6,272 nt of DNA from Deltaproteobacteria bacterium (GTDB lineage Bacteria > Desulfobacterota > DSM-4660 > Desulfatiglandales > Desulfatiglandaceae), in the NCBI GenBank assembly GCA_019307645.1, contig JAFDJF010000160.1, positions 1-6,272 on the forward strand, given 5' to 3'. Positions 6,250 to 6,272 of this stretch are shown here, piece by piece. Numbering within the stretch: the first letter of the stretch is position 1; each line of letters opens with the position of its first letter. The notes under the pieces were generated by a model, which worked only from the letters and a program-made list of their open reading frames with translations, searched no databases and was not told the origin of the DNA. Position numbers and translations under genes: made by a program.

Positions 6250-6272
6250 TATACATCATAATATTTTTAGTA

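Overview
All genes in this window lie on the minus strand, so transcription runs right to left: dnaK, then a large multi-domain sensor kinase locus, then the start of an outer-membrane channel gene that leaves the window on the left. The FadL-type outer-membrane protein shows a Gram-negative host. The mid-range base composition, a REC-HisKA-HATPase-REC-REC-HPt phosphorelay protein and a dispersed repeat with ATTCCGGC...GCCGGAAT hairpins all suggest Desulfobacterota (former Deltaproteobacteria, for example Desulfobacteraceae). That placement is inference from family resemblance, not a database match.

Right edge to 4167: dnaK is complete, with a strong ribosome binding site, a hairpin-containing leader and candidate promoters. 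A perfect 13-bp-stem terminator follows it. Neither grpE nor dnaJ is visible next to it.

4166 to 3667: this 500-bp gap contains the dnaK terminator and a cluster of TGACACA/TTGACA-type repeats that may be an old insertion-sequence end. It also contains a clear 133-bp miniature inverted-repeat element (3752-3884), bounded exactly by a 7-bp direct repeat (ATCTATT). The element sits 86 bp upstream of the kinase start codon, probably in its leader or promoter region.

3666 to 979: one 895-residue hybrid histidine kinase reading frame is interrupted by a single in-frame TAA (2071-2073). The stop falls inside the second receiver domain, directly after the position where the phospho-accepting Asp should be, and that position is Glu. 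The GAG codon also forms part of a Shine-Dalgarno-like GGAG placed 6 nt before an in-frame ATG. The locus may therefore now make two proteins by stop-and-restart: a REC-HisKA-HATPase kinase and a REC-HPt phosphotransfer partner. Alternatively it is a recent nonsense allele or a sequence error.

978 to 656: a 323-bp gap with no convincing gene. It contains a near-perfect GC-rich inverted repeat and a consensus sigma-70 promoter (TTGACA, 18 bp, TATAAT) for the outer-membrane gene. A palindrome lies over the -35 box and spacer and could be an operator.

655 to 1: the first 218 codons of an OmpP1/FadL/TodX-family channel, with a signal peptide and the NPA motif; its 3' end lies outside the window.
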